From assembly GCF_001718695.1 (NCBI RefSeq), contig NZ_CP013422.1:1488001-1552000 (forward strand): a stretch of 64,000 nucleotides of DNA, read 5' to 3'. Below, in pieces: positions 54,990 through 63,848 of this stretch. The stretch comes from Burkholderia ubonensis. Its GTDB lineage: Bacteria; Pseudomonadota; Gammaproteobacteria; Burkholderiales; Burkholderiaceae. Positions within the stretch are counted from its first letter, which is position 1. Each line of letters begins with the position of its first letter. The position numbers were made by a program, and so were the translations under genes. Under the pieces are notes generated by a model. That model was not told the DNA's origin. It was given only the letters and a program-made list of their open reading frames with translations, and did no database searches.

Positions 54990-55756
54990 CGGCGCTCCGT
55001 GGGCACGGGCACGGGTGCGGGCGCTGTGTCGTCGAAGTGCGGAGATGGGTGGGCGGAGGCAGCTGCCGTATCTGCGGCATCGCTCGTATTGTCTGCATTG
55101 TCTGCGTTGTCTGTGCTGGCTGCATCGGCTGCGCTGGCTGCATTGGCTACATCGCCCACATCCCCCCCCGCCTCCGCCGCGCCCCCGACCATCTCCGCAT
55201 CGAACGCCGCCGTCATCTCCGGCTGGCTGCGCGCAGCATGGCCATCCGCGCCGCCCGCGGCCCACACGCCGGCCGTCGCGAAGCGACGCACCGCATGCGC
55301 ATCGGCCACATCGTCGGCCTCACGCTCGATCCGCGCGGCGCGCGCGTGCAGCGCCTTCTCGCCGGCCTTGTCGAGCTTGTCCTCGGCCGCCTTCGCCTTG
55401 CGCGCCGCGCGCTGCAGGCCGGCCAGTTCCGCTTCGTGGCCGCGATGCATGTCGGCCGCCTCGCGCACCGAATGATACGCAGTGCCGATGTGCCAGTCGA
55501 ACGTGCGCGTGTCGGCCGCCGCGTTCTGCAGCGCGCGGGCCTCGCGCGCGTCGCCGGCGAGCCGCGTCTGGACCGCCGCTTTCGCGGCGACGTGCTGCGC
55601 GAGCCGCGCGTGCGCCGCATCGAGCGCGCGGCGGCTCTGCGCGGCGATCCCCTGTTGGCGCGCGGCGGCGATCTTCGCGAGCTGGCTGCGCATTTCCCGC
55701 ACGCGCTTCAGTCGCGCGAGCGTCGCGAGCACCGCGCGGTCGTCGGCTTCAGACAT
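54983..55756 (-). CDS. sctO: Type III secretion stalk protein SctO candidate with long low-complexity tail
   Basis: A 257-residue protein between sctN and sctT, the standard place for SctO (YscO/FliJ-like). Residues 1-155 are one long Ala/Arg/Glu-rich helix (LATLARLKRVREMRSQLAKI, ALDAAHARLAQHVAAKAAVQ, AARKAKAAEDKLDKAGEKAL), as expected for the coiled-coil hairpin that docks on the ATPase. The last 60-70 residues are Asp/Ala/Asn/Ser-rich near-repeats (NAASAADAASTDNADNADNT) not found in ordinary SctO proteins. No separate SctP ruler is present, and this tail occupies its place, so it could be a shortened SctP fusion (speculative). It overlaps sctN by eight bases. Confidence 0.8.
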   Translation of the reverse strand: MSEADDRAVLATLARLKRVREMRSQLAKIAAARQQGIAAQSRRALDAAHARLAQHVAAKAAVQTRLAGDAREARALQNAAADTRTFDWHIGTAYHSVREAADMHRGHEAELAGLQRAARKAKAAEDKLDKAGEKALHARAARIEREADDVADAHAVRRFATAGVWAAGGADGHAARSQPEMTAAFDAEMVGGAAEAGGDVGDVANAASAADAASTDNADNADNTSDAADTAAASAHPSPHFDDTAPAPVPVPTERRC

Positions 55757-57128
55757 GATCGTTCGCGAGCCGCGTCAGCTTCGCGAGCAGCGCATCGAAG
55801 CGCACGTCCTCATGCGACGCCTGCGCGCAGAACGCGGCGATCGCGTCGCGCGCGCGCAGCGCGAGATCGCCGAGCCGGTCGCTGCCTTCGCGGTACTCGC
55901 CGATCTGCACCAGCAGCTCGATCTCCTGGTACTTCGCGATCAGCTCGCGCACGCGCGCGGCCGCCTGCTGGTGCGCACGGTTCGCGACGAGCGGCATCAC
56001 GCGCGACAGGCTCGCGAGCACGTCGATCGCCGGGTAGCGGTTCGCGAGCGCGATCTTGCGCGACAGCACGATGTGGCCGTCGAGGATCGAGCGCACTTCC
56101 TCCGCGATCGGATCGGATTCCTCGTCGCCTTCGACGAGCACCGTGTACAGCGCGGTGATCGACCCGCGCGCGCCCTGCCCCGCGCGTTCGAGCAGGCGCG
56201 GCAGCACCGCGAACGTCGACGGCGGAAAGCTGCGGCGCGTCGGCGGCTCGCCGCTCGCGAGCCCGACCTCGCGCTGCGCGCGCGCGAAGCGCGTCAGCGA
56301 ATCGACGAGCAGCAGCACGCGCTTGCCCTCGTCACGAAAATGCTCGGCGATCGCGGTCGCGACGAGCGCGGATTTCACGCGCTCCATCGCGGGACGGTCC
56401 GACGTCGACACGACGACGATCGAGCGCGCGCGCACCTCCGGCGACAGCGCATGCTCGATGAACTCGCGCACCTCGCGGCCACGCTCGCCGACGAGCGCGA
56501 TCACGTTCACGTCGGCGCGCGCGCCGCGCGCGATCATCCCGAGCAGCGTGCTCTTGCCGACGCCGGACGGCGCGAAGATGCCGACCCGCTGCCCGACGCC
56601 GAGCGTCATCAGGCCGTCGATCACGCGCACGCCGGTCGGAAACGGCGTGTCGATCATCTGCCGCGCGAGCGGGTTCGGCGGGTCCTGCTGGGTCGACACC
56701 CACGCCGCACCCGTCACGGGGCCGCGCGCGTCGAGCGGCCGGCCGAGCCCGTCGAGCACGCGGCCGTACAGGCCTTCGCCCACCGGAAACACGTGCTCCC
56801 GGCCGGACGGCACGACGGTCGTCTCCGGCGACAGCCCGGCGACGTCGCCGAGCGGCGTGAGCAGCGTCGTCTGTCGCGAGAAGCCGACCACTTCGGCGAG
56901 CAGCGTCGGCTGGCCGGGCGTGCGCAGCTCGCAGATCTCGCCGAGCCGCGCGCGGATGCCGGTCGCGTTGAGGATCTGCCCGACCGCGTGATTGACACGG
57001 CCCTGCACCGACACCGGCGAGAAGAACGCGAGCCCCGCGTCGAGCTCGCCGACGAGCCGGCCGCGATCGAACGGCGCGGCGTCGCCGTCGCCGGCCGGCG
57101 CGCCGGCTTCGTCGAGCGGCGCGCTCAT
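55749..57128 (-). CDS. sctN: Type III secretion ATPase SctN
   Basis: A 459-residue hexameric secretion ATPase. Walker A GIFAPSGVGKSTLLG lies near residue 180. VIALVGERGREVREFIEHAL is present, Walker B is VLLLVDSLTRFARAQREVGL (near residue 272), and PPTRRSFPPSTFAVLPRLLE and GSITALYTVLVEGDEESDPI follow. All are standard for SctN/FliI. The first 30 residues are Ala/Gly-rich. The ATG at 57128 overlaps the sctL stop (ATGA), and its stop overlaps sctO, so the genes are coupled. It energises unfolding and delivery of substrates at the sorting platform. Confidence 0.97.
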   Translation of the reverse strand: MSAPLDEAGAPAGDGDAAPFDRGRLVGELDAGLAFFSPVSVQGRVNHAVGQILNATGIRARLGEICELRTPGQPTLLAEVVGFSRQTTLLTPLGDVAGLSPETTVVPSGREHVFPVGEGLYGRVLDGLGRPLDARGPVTGAAWVSTQQDPPNPLARQMIDTPFPTGVRVIDGLMTLGVGQRVGIFAPSGVGKSTLLGMIARGARADVNVIALVGERGREVREFIEHALSPEVRARSIVVVSTSDRPAMERVKSALVATAIAEHFRDEGKRVLLLVDSLTRFARAQREVGLASGEPPTRRSFPPSTFAVLPRLLERAGQGARGSITALYTVLVEGDEESDPIAEEVRSILDGHIVLSRKIALANRYPAIDVLASLSRVMPLVANRAHQQAAARVRELIAKYQEIELLVQIGEYREGSDRLGDLALRARDAIAAFCAQASHEDVRFDALLAKLTRLANDHV

Positions 57129-57766
57129 CGCACGGCGCCCTTCACGGCGCCCTTCAGCGCGTCGCGGCGGATCGCCTGTCGCAGCGCGTCGATCTGCAGG
57201 TCGAGACTCGCGTCGATCCGGCCGGACGGCGTCTCGACCGTGCATGCGTGGCGTTCGAGCTGCGCGTCCTCGACGATGCGGATCTTCTGCCGGTTCGACT
57301 GGCCGGCGAACGCGCCCGCGAGCGCTTCGCGCATCTCGTCCTCGCGGCCCGGCGCGATGCGCACGGTCAGGAACGCCTCGTCGCGCACGAGCGGCGCGAT
57401 GCGCGCGAGCGCGGCCGCGTACAGCGTCTGCGTGCTCATCTCGCCGACGATCGCGCGCACGGCCTTGACGACGATTTCGGCCATCGCATCCTTCATCGAC
57501 TCCATCGTGCGCGCGGCGGCGAGCGACTGCGCGTAGGCCTGCGCGGCCTGCTCCCGCTGCGCGCGCCGCATCCCTTCCTCGTAGCCGGCCGCCTGCCGCC
57601 TGTCGAATTCGCGCTGCGCGTCGGCGACGATGCGCGCGGCCTCCTCGTGCGCGGTGGCGATCACCGCGGATGCGTCGAGCAGCGCCGCGTACTCGCGCTC
57701 CTTGAGCACCTTGCGCTCCGACAGCAGCTGCAGGTTGTCGCTCGTGATCAGAAAAGCCAGTCCCAT
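57125..57766 (-). CDS. sctL: Type III secretion ATPase regulator SctL
   Basis: A 213-residue FliH/SctL family protein. Residues 15-90 form a long amphipathic helix (KVLKEREYAALLDASAVIAT, EEAARIVADAQREFDRRQAA). A compact C-terminal domain follows (MAEIVVKAVRAIVGEMSTQT, VETPSGRIDASLDLQIDALR). It links SctQ to SctN. The position between sctK and sctN and the overlaps on both sides (19 bases with sctK, ATGA with sctN) support the call. Confidence 0.93.
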   Translation of the reverse strand: MGLAFLITSDNLQLLSERKVLKEREYAALLDASAVIATAHEEAARIVADAQREFDRRQAAGYEEGMRRAQREQAAQAYAQSLAAARTMESMKDAMAEIVVKAVRAIVGEMSTQTLYAAALARIAPLVRDEAFLTVRIAPGREDEMREALAGAFAGQSNRQKIRIVEDAQLERHACTVETPSGRIDASLDLQIDALRQAIRRDALKGAVKGAVR

Positions 57767-58509
57767 GACGCAAGCCTCTCGGGAATCAGAAACAGGAACA
57801 GCAGTTCGCCGAACTGGTCGCGCTGCGCGCGGTTCAGCCAGTACGGCGCCTCGGCGTCGATCGCGCGGTTGAACTTCAGCGTCACGCGCCGCGCGACCGC
57901 GTCACCCGCCGCGCCGATGAAATCCGCCAGCAGCCGGCCGCCGCGCGCGCGGATCACCGCGGGCAGCGCCGCCGGCTCGCCGCGCCACGGTTCGAGCGTA
58001 TCCGCGAGCGCGCCGAATTCGGGCGCGCGTTCGAGCGCGAGGTCGAGCGCGTCGCCGCCGAGCTTCGCGGCGACTTCCGCACGCATCCGGCGCACCGCGA
58101 GCGCATCGCGCAGCCACGTGCGATGCAGCAGCAGCCCCGCATAGGAAGCAAGCTGCTCGAGCGCCGCGCCGGGCAGCAGCGCGAGCCGCGCGCACGGGTT
58201 CGCGGCGTCGAAGTCGTGGCGGCCGGCCACGTCGTGCGCGTCGAGCAAGTGGCGCGCGACCAGCTTGCGCCCGGCCGGGCCGAACGCGTCCGGCGACCGG
58301 TAGCGCGCGGGCCAGTCGGCCGGCACGCGCGTCACGTGCAGATAGCGGTCGGGACGCAGGTTGAAGTCGCATACGAGCCGGTGGAACGCGGCGCGCCGCG
58401 CCGCGGGCGGCGGCGCGAGCGGCTGCAGCCACGGCAGCGGCGCGGCGCCGGGCGCAGGGTCGCCGGGCGCAGGGTCGCCTGCCGCCACAAACGCGCGCGG
58501 ATCGCTCAT
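57748..58509 (-). CDS. sctK: Type III secretion sorting-platform protein SctK
   Basis: A 253-residue protein. SctK proteins are poorly conserved. This one is placed by order (after sctJ, before sctL) and by typical features: AFHRLVCDFNLRPDRYLHVT near residue 45, a helical Ala/Leu-rich middle (LLPGAALEQLASYAGLLLHR) and an aromatic C-terminus (FGELLFLFLIPERLASWDWL). The first 30 residues contain a duplicated GDPAPGDPAPG stretch. It overlaps sctJ by four bases and sctL by 19 bases. Confidence 0.85.
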   Translation of the reverse strand: MSDPRAFVAAGDPAPGDPAPGAAPLPWLQPLAPPPAARRAAFHRLVCDFNLRPDRYLHVTRVPADWPARYRSPDAFGPAGRKLVARHLLDAHDVAGRHDFDAANPCARLALLPGAALEQLASYAGLLLHRTWLRDALAVRRMRAEVAAKLGGDALDLALERAPEFGALADTLEPWRGEPAALPAVIRARGGRLLADFIGAAGDAVARRVTLKFNRAIDAEAPYWLNRAQRDQFGELLFLFLIPERLASWDWLF

Positions 58510-59387
58510 GCGCCGTCGCGCGCGCCATCCGGCGTGCGCAGCGAACCACCGCCCGCGCCGCCGTTCGCGTTCGCCTGCGCGCCGCGCGCCACGCCGAGCA
58601 GGCCCGCGAGCCGCGCGCCGAACATCCCGCGCCGCGCGGCCGACAGCGCGATCACCGCGCCGGTCAGCAGGATCAGCGCGAACACGAGCCAGCCGAGCGG
58701 CGAGCGCAGCCGCACGATGTCGGCCAGCGCGCTGCCGATGCCGTCGACGCGCGCCGCGCGTTCGGCGGCCGGCTGCAGGAACAGCGACACGTTGTCGTAC
58801 TGCAGCCCCTCGATGCTGTGCGCGACGAGATCCTTGACCATCGGCGCCATCGCGCGCAGGTCGACGCCGGGCCGGTAGCGGATGTAGACCGCGGCCGACG
58901 ACGGCCGGATCTTGTCCGCGAGCGGGTCGTTCTCGGGGATCACGACCTGCACGCGCGCGACCACCACGCCCTCGATGTCCTGCAGCGTGCGCGACAGGTC
59001 CTGCGACACGCCGTACAGGTAGCGCACGCGCTCCTCGGCCGGCGTCGACACCAGCCCCTGCTTCTGGAACAGCTCGCCGAGGCTCGCATGGCGCGGCTTC
59101 GGCAGCCCGTTCGCGCGCAGCACCGAGAGCGCCGCGTGCAGGTCGCCGTCGGCGACGCTGACCTGCCACGCGTCGCGGTCCGACGTATCGCGCGCGTCGT
59201 TGTCCTTCGACGCGTCGATGCCCGCGTCGCCGAGCACCGCGATCATCTGGTTCGCGTCGGCCTCCGACAGGCCCGAGTACAGCTCCTTCTGGCAGCCGGC
59301 GAGCAGCACGAGCAGGCCCGCGAGCAGCGCACGCGCCGCCCGGCTGCGCCACGCAGCAGCGCGCGGCGTCGAATCGATCGTCGTCAT
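58506..59387 (-). CDS. sctJ: Type III secretion inner-ring lipoprotein SctJ
   Basis: A 293-residue lipoprotein. The signal has the lipobox LLAGC with lipidated Cys32. Two ring-building domains (about 33-95 and 110-205) carry the family phrases ELYSGLSEADANQMIAVLGD, GLPKPRHASLGELFQKQGLV, SRTLQDIEGVVVARVQVVIP and SAAVYIRYRPGVDL. The membrane helix is at 229-250. The C-terminal tail is Gly-rich. SctJ and SctD form the inner-membrane rings. The signal has a rather long N-terminal region of about 20 residues, and no shorter in-frame ATG is available, so I kept this start. Confidence 0.96.
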   Translation of the reverse strand: MTTIDSTPRAAAWRSRAARALLAGLLVLLAGCQKELYSGLSEADANQMIAVLGDAGIDASKDNDARDTSDRDAWQVSVADGDLHAALSVLRANGLPKPRHASLGELFQKQGLVSTPAEERVRYLYGVSQDLSRTLQDIEGVVVARVQVVIPENDPLADKIRPSSAAVYIRYRPGVDLRAMAPMVKDLVAHSIEGLQYDNVSLFLQPAAERAARVDGIGSALADIVRLRSPLGWLVFALILLTGAVIALSAARRGMFGARLAGLLGVARGAQANANGGAGGGSLRTPDGARDGA

Positions 59388-59453
59388 CGTTTGTCCGCGT
59401 TTGCGTCCACGTTTCCGGCGCGCGCCGCGCTCCCGCCGCGCGCGCCGCGGTCG

Positions 59454-59942
59454 TCACTCCTGCGTCTTCAGCACCGTGTGCGTGAAGCCGTTCGCCGCCT
59501 GCGCGACCGACAGGCTCAACTGATATTCGGAAATCGTGGTGGTCGCCGTCCACTGGAAGTCCATCGCCTTCACCATCGTCATCAGCGGATCGCTGCGGTT
59601 GTCCGCCATCGACGTCAGCATCTCGGTGCGATGCTTGTCGATGTTCGCGTAGCGCGCGTCGAGGTCGTTGCCGTACGCGCGCAGCCGCTCGACGAGCGAC
59701 GAATGGTTCGCCTGCGCGGGCGTCGCGGGCGTCATCTGCACGGCCGGCGCCGCATCGGCCGGCGCGCGCGACATCGCGACGCCCGCTGCCGACGGCGACG
59801 ACCCGCCCGCTGCCCCCGGCTGCATCAGCGCATCGAACTGCCGCACCTGCGCCGGATCGGACGCCGCGCCCGCCTGCTGCTGCGCGCCGCTCGCGAGCGC
59901 GGCCGCGCCCGGCGGCGCCGCGCCTACGCCTGTTACCGACAT
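59454..59942 (-). CDS. sctI: Type III secretion inner-rod protein SctI candidate
   Basis: A 162-residue protein immediately upstream of sctJ, the standard position of SctI. The N-terminal half is Ala/Gly/Pro-rich. The C-terminal half is helical, with SLVERLRAYGNDLDARYANI, TSMADNRSDPLMTMVKAMDF and a final ISEYQLSLSVAQAANGFTHT. The final segment is typical of inner-rod proteins, whose last helix polymerises. An AGGAGG ribosome site precedes the ATG at 59942. It is longer than usual (about 90-120) because of the N-terminal extension. Confidence 0.8.
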   Translation of the reverse strand: MSVTGVGAAPPGAAALASGAQQQAGAASDPAQVRQFDALMQPGAAGGSSPSAAGVAMSRAPADAAPAVQMTPATPAQANHSSLVERLRAYGNDLDARYANIDKHRTEMLTSMADNRSDPLMTMVKAMDFQWTATTTISEYQLSLSVAQAANGFTHTVLKTQE

Positions 59943-60066
59943 GATCGTGTCCTCCTTGACCGGCAAAGCCGGAAACGAGCCGGCCGGCGCGCGCCCGCGT
60001 CCGCTCGGGCGCCCGTCGCGGGCAGCCCGTGCACGCGGCGTCGCGCGGCGCGGCCGGCGACCGCCG

Positions 60067-60276
60067 TCATGCGCGGCCGGCGGAACTCAGGTGTTGCGCA
60101 ACCTGGGCGTTCGCCGTCCCTTCCTGCGCGGTCACTGCGTTGCTGGTTTCGAACGTCGCGGTCGACTGCTGAACCTGGAAGTTGATCTTCGTCAGCTCCA
60201 GCTGCGTCTTGGTCAGGTCGTCCGCCTGTTTCTGGACATCGCCCGTATTGGTCACACCACCTGTCGAGGCACCCAT
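60067..60276 (-). CDS. Small type III structural protein, needle candidate (SctF position)
   Basis: A 69-residue protein (MGASTGGVTNTGDVQKQADD onward) with two predicted helices, QADDLTKTQLELTKINFQVQ and ATFETSNAVTAQEGTANAQV. It has no Cys and no signal peptide. The size and the place before the inner-rod gene match the needle subunit in SPI-2-like gene orders, but I cannot see the needle family's helix-breaking PxxP-type turn with certainty. The start at 60276 was chosen over 60354 because the latter adds Arg-rich residues and lacks a ribosome site. The product could instead be another small structural or pilin-like protein. Confidence 0.55.
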   Translation of the reverse strand: MGASTGGVTNTGDVQKQADDLTKTQLELTKINFQVQQSTATFETSNAVTAQEGTANAQVAQHLSSAGRA

Positions 60277-60415
60277 GCTTCGCTCCTTTACGTGAACCAC
60301 GATTCCCGATCCGGCCGCGGCCCCATGCCGCGCCGGCGACGTGACACGCCGCATGCGTGCGGCGCGTCGCGTGATGCGCGCACCGCTCGCGCGATGCGCA
60401 TGACCTGTCGCGGCG

Positions 60416-61822
60416 CTAGTGCGCCGCGTCCTTCGTTGCGTCCTTTGCTGCGCCGGCCGCGGCGACGGCGGGCGTCGTAGTCGGCGTCGCTGGCGCTTCC
60501 GGCAGCAGCGCCGGCCCCGGCACCGGCTGCGCGACGCCGGCCGCGGCGCCGCTCGCGACCGGCGGCACGGGCGGCGCCGGCGACGCCGCGGGCGCCTGCA
60601 CGCCGCCGAGCGGCATCGTGATGCGCTGGCCGTTACGCTCGAACACCACTTCGTCCGCGCCGATCGACACGACGGTCGGCCCTTCCTTCAGCTTCGCGCC
60701 CTCGAAATAGCGGCTGCCGTCCACGGTCTCGATGTAGCGCTGGTCGCCGTCGCCAGCGAACACGGTCGTGATCTCGGGAATCCCGGCCGAGCCGCCGAGC
60801 GTGGCCGTCGTGCGCGGCGCTGCAGCTTCCGCGTCGCGCACGTGATCGACGACCTCGAGCGCCGGACGCGCGTCCTTCATGTAGTTGCGGATCCGCGGCT
60901 CGATCTGCGCGCGCGCGGCCGCGCCCGTCAGCTCGATCCGGCCGCGGCCGAGATAGGTCACCGTCAGCGCCGTGTCGCTGAAATAGGTCTGCGCGGTCGC
61001 GACGAGGTCGCTCACCACGTACAGATTGCCGAGCGCCGCGTTGTCGACGCCCGCGACGATCTGCGCGACGCGCTCGCGCGCGGCCGCATCGCTCACGTAG
61101 CCGGACACGAGCGCGCCGTCGTCGCGCGGCGACACGGCCAGCTCCGGATACGCATGCAGCAGCCGCTGCAGCCGGTGCGTGCGCGCGAGCACCGACTCGT
61201 GCTGCCACGGCAGCCGGCCGGACCATGCGACGAACCCGTAGCCGAGCGCGCCGAGCAGCGCGCCGACCCACAGCGCGACGACCGCGATCACGAGCCGCCG
61301 GCTGCCGAGCCGGCGCAGCCCGCCCGTGAGCCAGCCGAGCCATGCCGCTTCGCGCGCGGCCTCCGGCGCGCCGGTCTCGTCGGGCACCGCGACGCTCGCC
61401 TGCGCATGCCGCGCGATGCCGAGCCTGATCGTGCCGATCGTCACCACGTCCTGCGGCGTCAGCGAGCGGCGGCTCGCGCCGAGCGGCGCGTCGTTGAACA
61501 GCACCGGCGCGCCAGCGTCCCCGCCGTGGTTCTGCACGGTCACCGCGAGCGCGCCGACCTGCAGGCACACCTGTTTCGCGCCGATCTCGCGATCGGGCAG
61601 GATCACTTCGCAGTCGGCCGACGTGCCGATCCAGTTCGCGCCGCGCGCGAGCGACATCGTGCGGCCGTACATCGGTCCGCTGAGAAAACACAGGTTCCAC
61701 GGCGACGCGAGTGCGGCCGCGGCACCGCCTGCACCGCCTGCACCGACGACGCCCGCAGCGCCGCCTGCCGCGCCGCCGGGCAACGCGCCGTCGCCGTGCG
61801 GATCAATGGCGGTCGTCGACAT
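60416..61822 (-). CDS. sctD: Type III secretion outer-facing inner-membrane ring protein SctD
   Basis: A 468-residue protein with the SctD layout. The Gly/Ala-rich start is followed by a cytoplasmic FHA domain (about 40-135, WNLCFLSGPMYGRTMSLARG, NWIGTSADCEVILPDREIGA). A single membrane helix lies near 172-198 (LVIAVVALWVGALLGALGYG). Periplasmic BON-like ring domains then run to about 400 (GYVSDAAARERVAQIVAGVD, YLGRGRIELTGAAARAQIEP). The last 60 residues are Pro/Ala-rich. It overlaps sctC by 20 bases. The tail beyond the ring domains (VVFERNGQRITMPLGGVQAP) resembles a pilotin-like or secretin-dock segment, seen in some HrpW/SctD fusions. Confidence 0.9.
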   Translation of the reverse strand: MSTTAIDPHGDGALPGGAAGGAAGVVGAGGAGGAAAALASPWNLCFLSGPMYGRTMSLARGANWIGTSADCEVILPDREIGAKQVCLQVGALAVTVQNHGGDAGAPVLFNDAPLGASRRSLTPQDVVTIGTIRLGIARHAQASVAVPDETGAPEAAREAAWLGWLTGGLRRLGSRRLVIAVVALWVGALLGALGYGFVAWSGRLPWQHESVLARTHRLQRLLHAYPELAVSPRDDGALVSGYVSDAAARERVAQIVAGVDNAALGNLYVVSDLVATAQTYFSDTALTVTYLGRGRIELTGAAARAQIEPRIRNYMKDARPALEVVDHVRDAEAAAPRTTATLGGSAGIPEITTVFAGDGDQRYIETVDGSRYFEGAKLKEGPTVVSIGADEVVFERNGQRITMPLGGVQAPAASPAPPVPPVASGAAAGVAQPVPGPALLPEAPATPTTTPAVAAAGAAKDATKDAAH

Positions 61823-63848
61823 GGGCGGACGCTCCTGCGGTCATCGCCACGGGCTGCGCCGCCGCGTCCTTCGGCGGCGGCAACGCGGGCGGGCCGAACT
61901 TCGTGCCGGGCAGCGGCTTCGGCGTCAGCGGCACCGCGACGTCGTTGTCCGGCGGGCGATACATCGACAGCCCGTCGGGATTCGGCGGCACGGCGAGACC
62001 CGGATTCACCGGCGAGCCGTCCGGCGCGTACATCGAAGCGGTCGTGACCACGCGCGGCGTCAGCAGATAGAAGCGCTCCATGTGGTTGCCGGTCTTGTCG
62101 GTGTACTTGAACAGGTTGCCGATCAGCGGGATGTCCGACAGCCACGGCACGCCGCTCTTGTTCAGCCGCACCTCGTCGTCGTTGAAGCCCGCGATCAGCA
62201 GGCTCTTGCCCTCGTCGATCATCGTCTTCGTGACGATGTTGCGCTGCTGGATCACCGGCACGTTCGACACGGCCTGGCCCGGCACGATGTTGCCGTCCTG
62301 GATGTCGATCGACATCATCACGCTCTGCGGGCCGCCGGCCGCCGCGGCCCGCGCGGCTTCGTCGACGATCATCGGCGTCACCTTGATGCTCGTGCCGGTC
62401 GTCACGCTGTACAGCGACGAATCCTGGTAGCCCTGCACCTGCACGTAGAACTGCGTGAGGTTCTCGAGGATCGCCTCGGTGTTGTCGAGCGCGAGCACTT
62501 TCGGCTTCGAGTGGAGCTGCGCCTGCCCCTTCTGCGCGAGCGCGTTCACGCGCGTCAGCAGGTAGTTGCGCAGCGAGCCGCCGATCGACGCGGTCAGCGC
62601 GATGCCGGTCGGCATGAACGCGCCGATCTGGCCCGCCTCGCTGGTGTTGGTGTCGATGCCGAACGTCAGCGGCGGATTGCCCGCGCCGCCGAACTGCGTG
62701 TTGCCGGTCAGCGGGTTCGCGCCGTTGCCGATCTGCACGTCGCCGTGCTTCGTGTGCAGGCGCCAGTCGATGCCGAGGCTGTCGAGCGAATCCTCGTTGA
62801 TGTCGATGATCGTCACGTTGATCTCGACGATGCGCGGCCGCTCGTCGAGCTGGCCGATCAGCGACTGGTAGCGGTACATGTTCTCCGGCAGGTCGCGCAC
62901 GATCACCGCGTTGATCGCGGGGTCGGCAACGATCTGCGGCAGCGTGTCTCCGCCGCCGCCCGCGTTCGTGAACGGCGAGAACGCGCCGGATCCGTCGCTG
63001 CCGCCGCCGTAGCCGCCCGAGCGCGGCCCCCCGGAAATATCCGGAAAATCGAGGCGCGGCACCGCGATCGTCAGCCCCGAGCCGAGCTTTACCTGGCGCG
63101 CCGCCTGGCCGAGCGACGCGCTCGCCGGCACGAGACTCGTTTCGACGCCGCTCTTGCCGAACAGCCGGCGCAGGATCGTCGCGACGCCCGGCACCGTCAC
63201 TTCCTTGCCCGAGCGGTTGATCGTGAAATCCGACGCCCAGCCGTACTTGAGCCGGAACGCGCGGATGTCCGCGTGCTGGCCGTTCGCCGCCGGGTCGCCG
63301 ACCGTGCCGATCGCCTGCCGCACGAGCTCGACGTAGCGGCGCGGCCCCGCTACGTACACGCTGTTCGCGCGGTCGTTGATCACGAGCGTGAAGCGCTTGT
63401 CGGCCACCTGCATCGCCTGCAGCGCGCGGCCGATCTCGCCGGCCGCGTTCGGCGGGATCGGGATCATCTGCGTCTGCGACTGGTCGGCGGGATCGACGTA
63501 CAGGAACGAGCCGTCGTAGTACCACGTGAGCCCGTAGGTCGAGCAGATCGTGTCGAGCGTCTGCTGCGGCGTGCCGGAGAAGCGGCCGCTGATCACGCCG
63601 TCCACCTTCGGATCGACGACCGCCGTCACGCCCTGCGACGCCGCCAGCTCGCGGATGAAATCGGCGATCTTCTTGCCGTTCGCGACGATCGTGAACGGCT
63701 TGTTGCGCCAGCGCAGATCCGCCGCGCGCGCGGGCTGCGCGAGCATCATGCAAAGCGACGCCGACAGCAGCGCCGTCGCGCACAGCGCGAGTGCGGCCCG
63801 CTGCAGGCCGCGGGATTGGAACCAGACCGAAGCGACGCGTCGGCGCAT
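61803..63848 (-). CDS. sctC: Type III secretion secretin SctC
   Basis: A 681-residue outer-membrane secretin. The signal peptide (about 1-42, cleaved after QPARA) is followed by N-domains (GVTAVVDPKVDGVISGRFSG, LTLVINDRANSVYVAGPRRY) and the secretin core, with family phrases RIVEINVTIIDINEDSLDSL, LDNTEAILENLTQFYVQVQG and IPLIGNLFKYTDKTGNHMER. A 70-residue Pro-rich tail may bind a pilotin, though no pilotin gene is seen. I placed the start at the ATG at 63848, which overlaps the sctS stop (TGATG) and has AGGAG upstream. A TTG one codon earlier is less likely. Confidence 0.96.
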   Translation of the reverse strand: MRRRVASVWFQSRGLQRAALALCATALLSASLCMMLAQPARAADLRWRNKPFTIVANGKKIADFIRELAASQGVTAVVDPKVDGVISGRFSGTPQQTLDTICSTYGLTWYYDGSFLYVDPADQSQTQMIPIPPNAAGEIGRALQAMQVADKRFTLVINDRANSVYVAGPRRYVELVRQAIGTVGDPAANGQHADIRAFRLKYGWASDFTINRSGKEVTVPGVATILRRLFGKSGVETSLVPASASLGQAARQVKLGSGLTIAVPRLDFPDISGGPRSGGYGGGSDGSGAFSPFTNAGGGGDTLPQIVADPAINAVIVRDLPENMYRYQSLIGQLDERPRIVEINVTIIDINEDSLDSLGIDWRLHTKHGDVQIGNGANPLTGNTQFGGAGNPPLTFGIDTNTSEAGQIGAFMPTGIALTASIGGSLRNYLLTRVNALAQKGQAQLHSKPKVLALDNTEAILENLTQFYVQVQGYQDSSLYSVTTGTSIKVTPMIVDEAARAAAAGGPQSVMMSIDIQDGNIVPGQAVSNVPVIQQRNIVTKTMIDEGKSLLIAGFNDDEVRLNKSGVPWLSDIPLIGNLFKYTDKTGNHMERFYLLTPRVVTTASMYAPDGSPVNPGLAVPPNPDGLSMYRPPDNDVAVPLTPKPLPGTKFGPPALPPPKDAAAQPVAMTAGASAHVDDRH

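Noticed and set aside
60419..62047. Plus-strand frame of 542 codons
   Set aside because: Antisense to sctD and sctC, with an Arg/His-rich translation and no family pattern.
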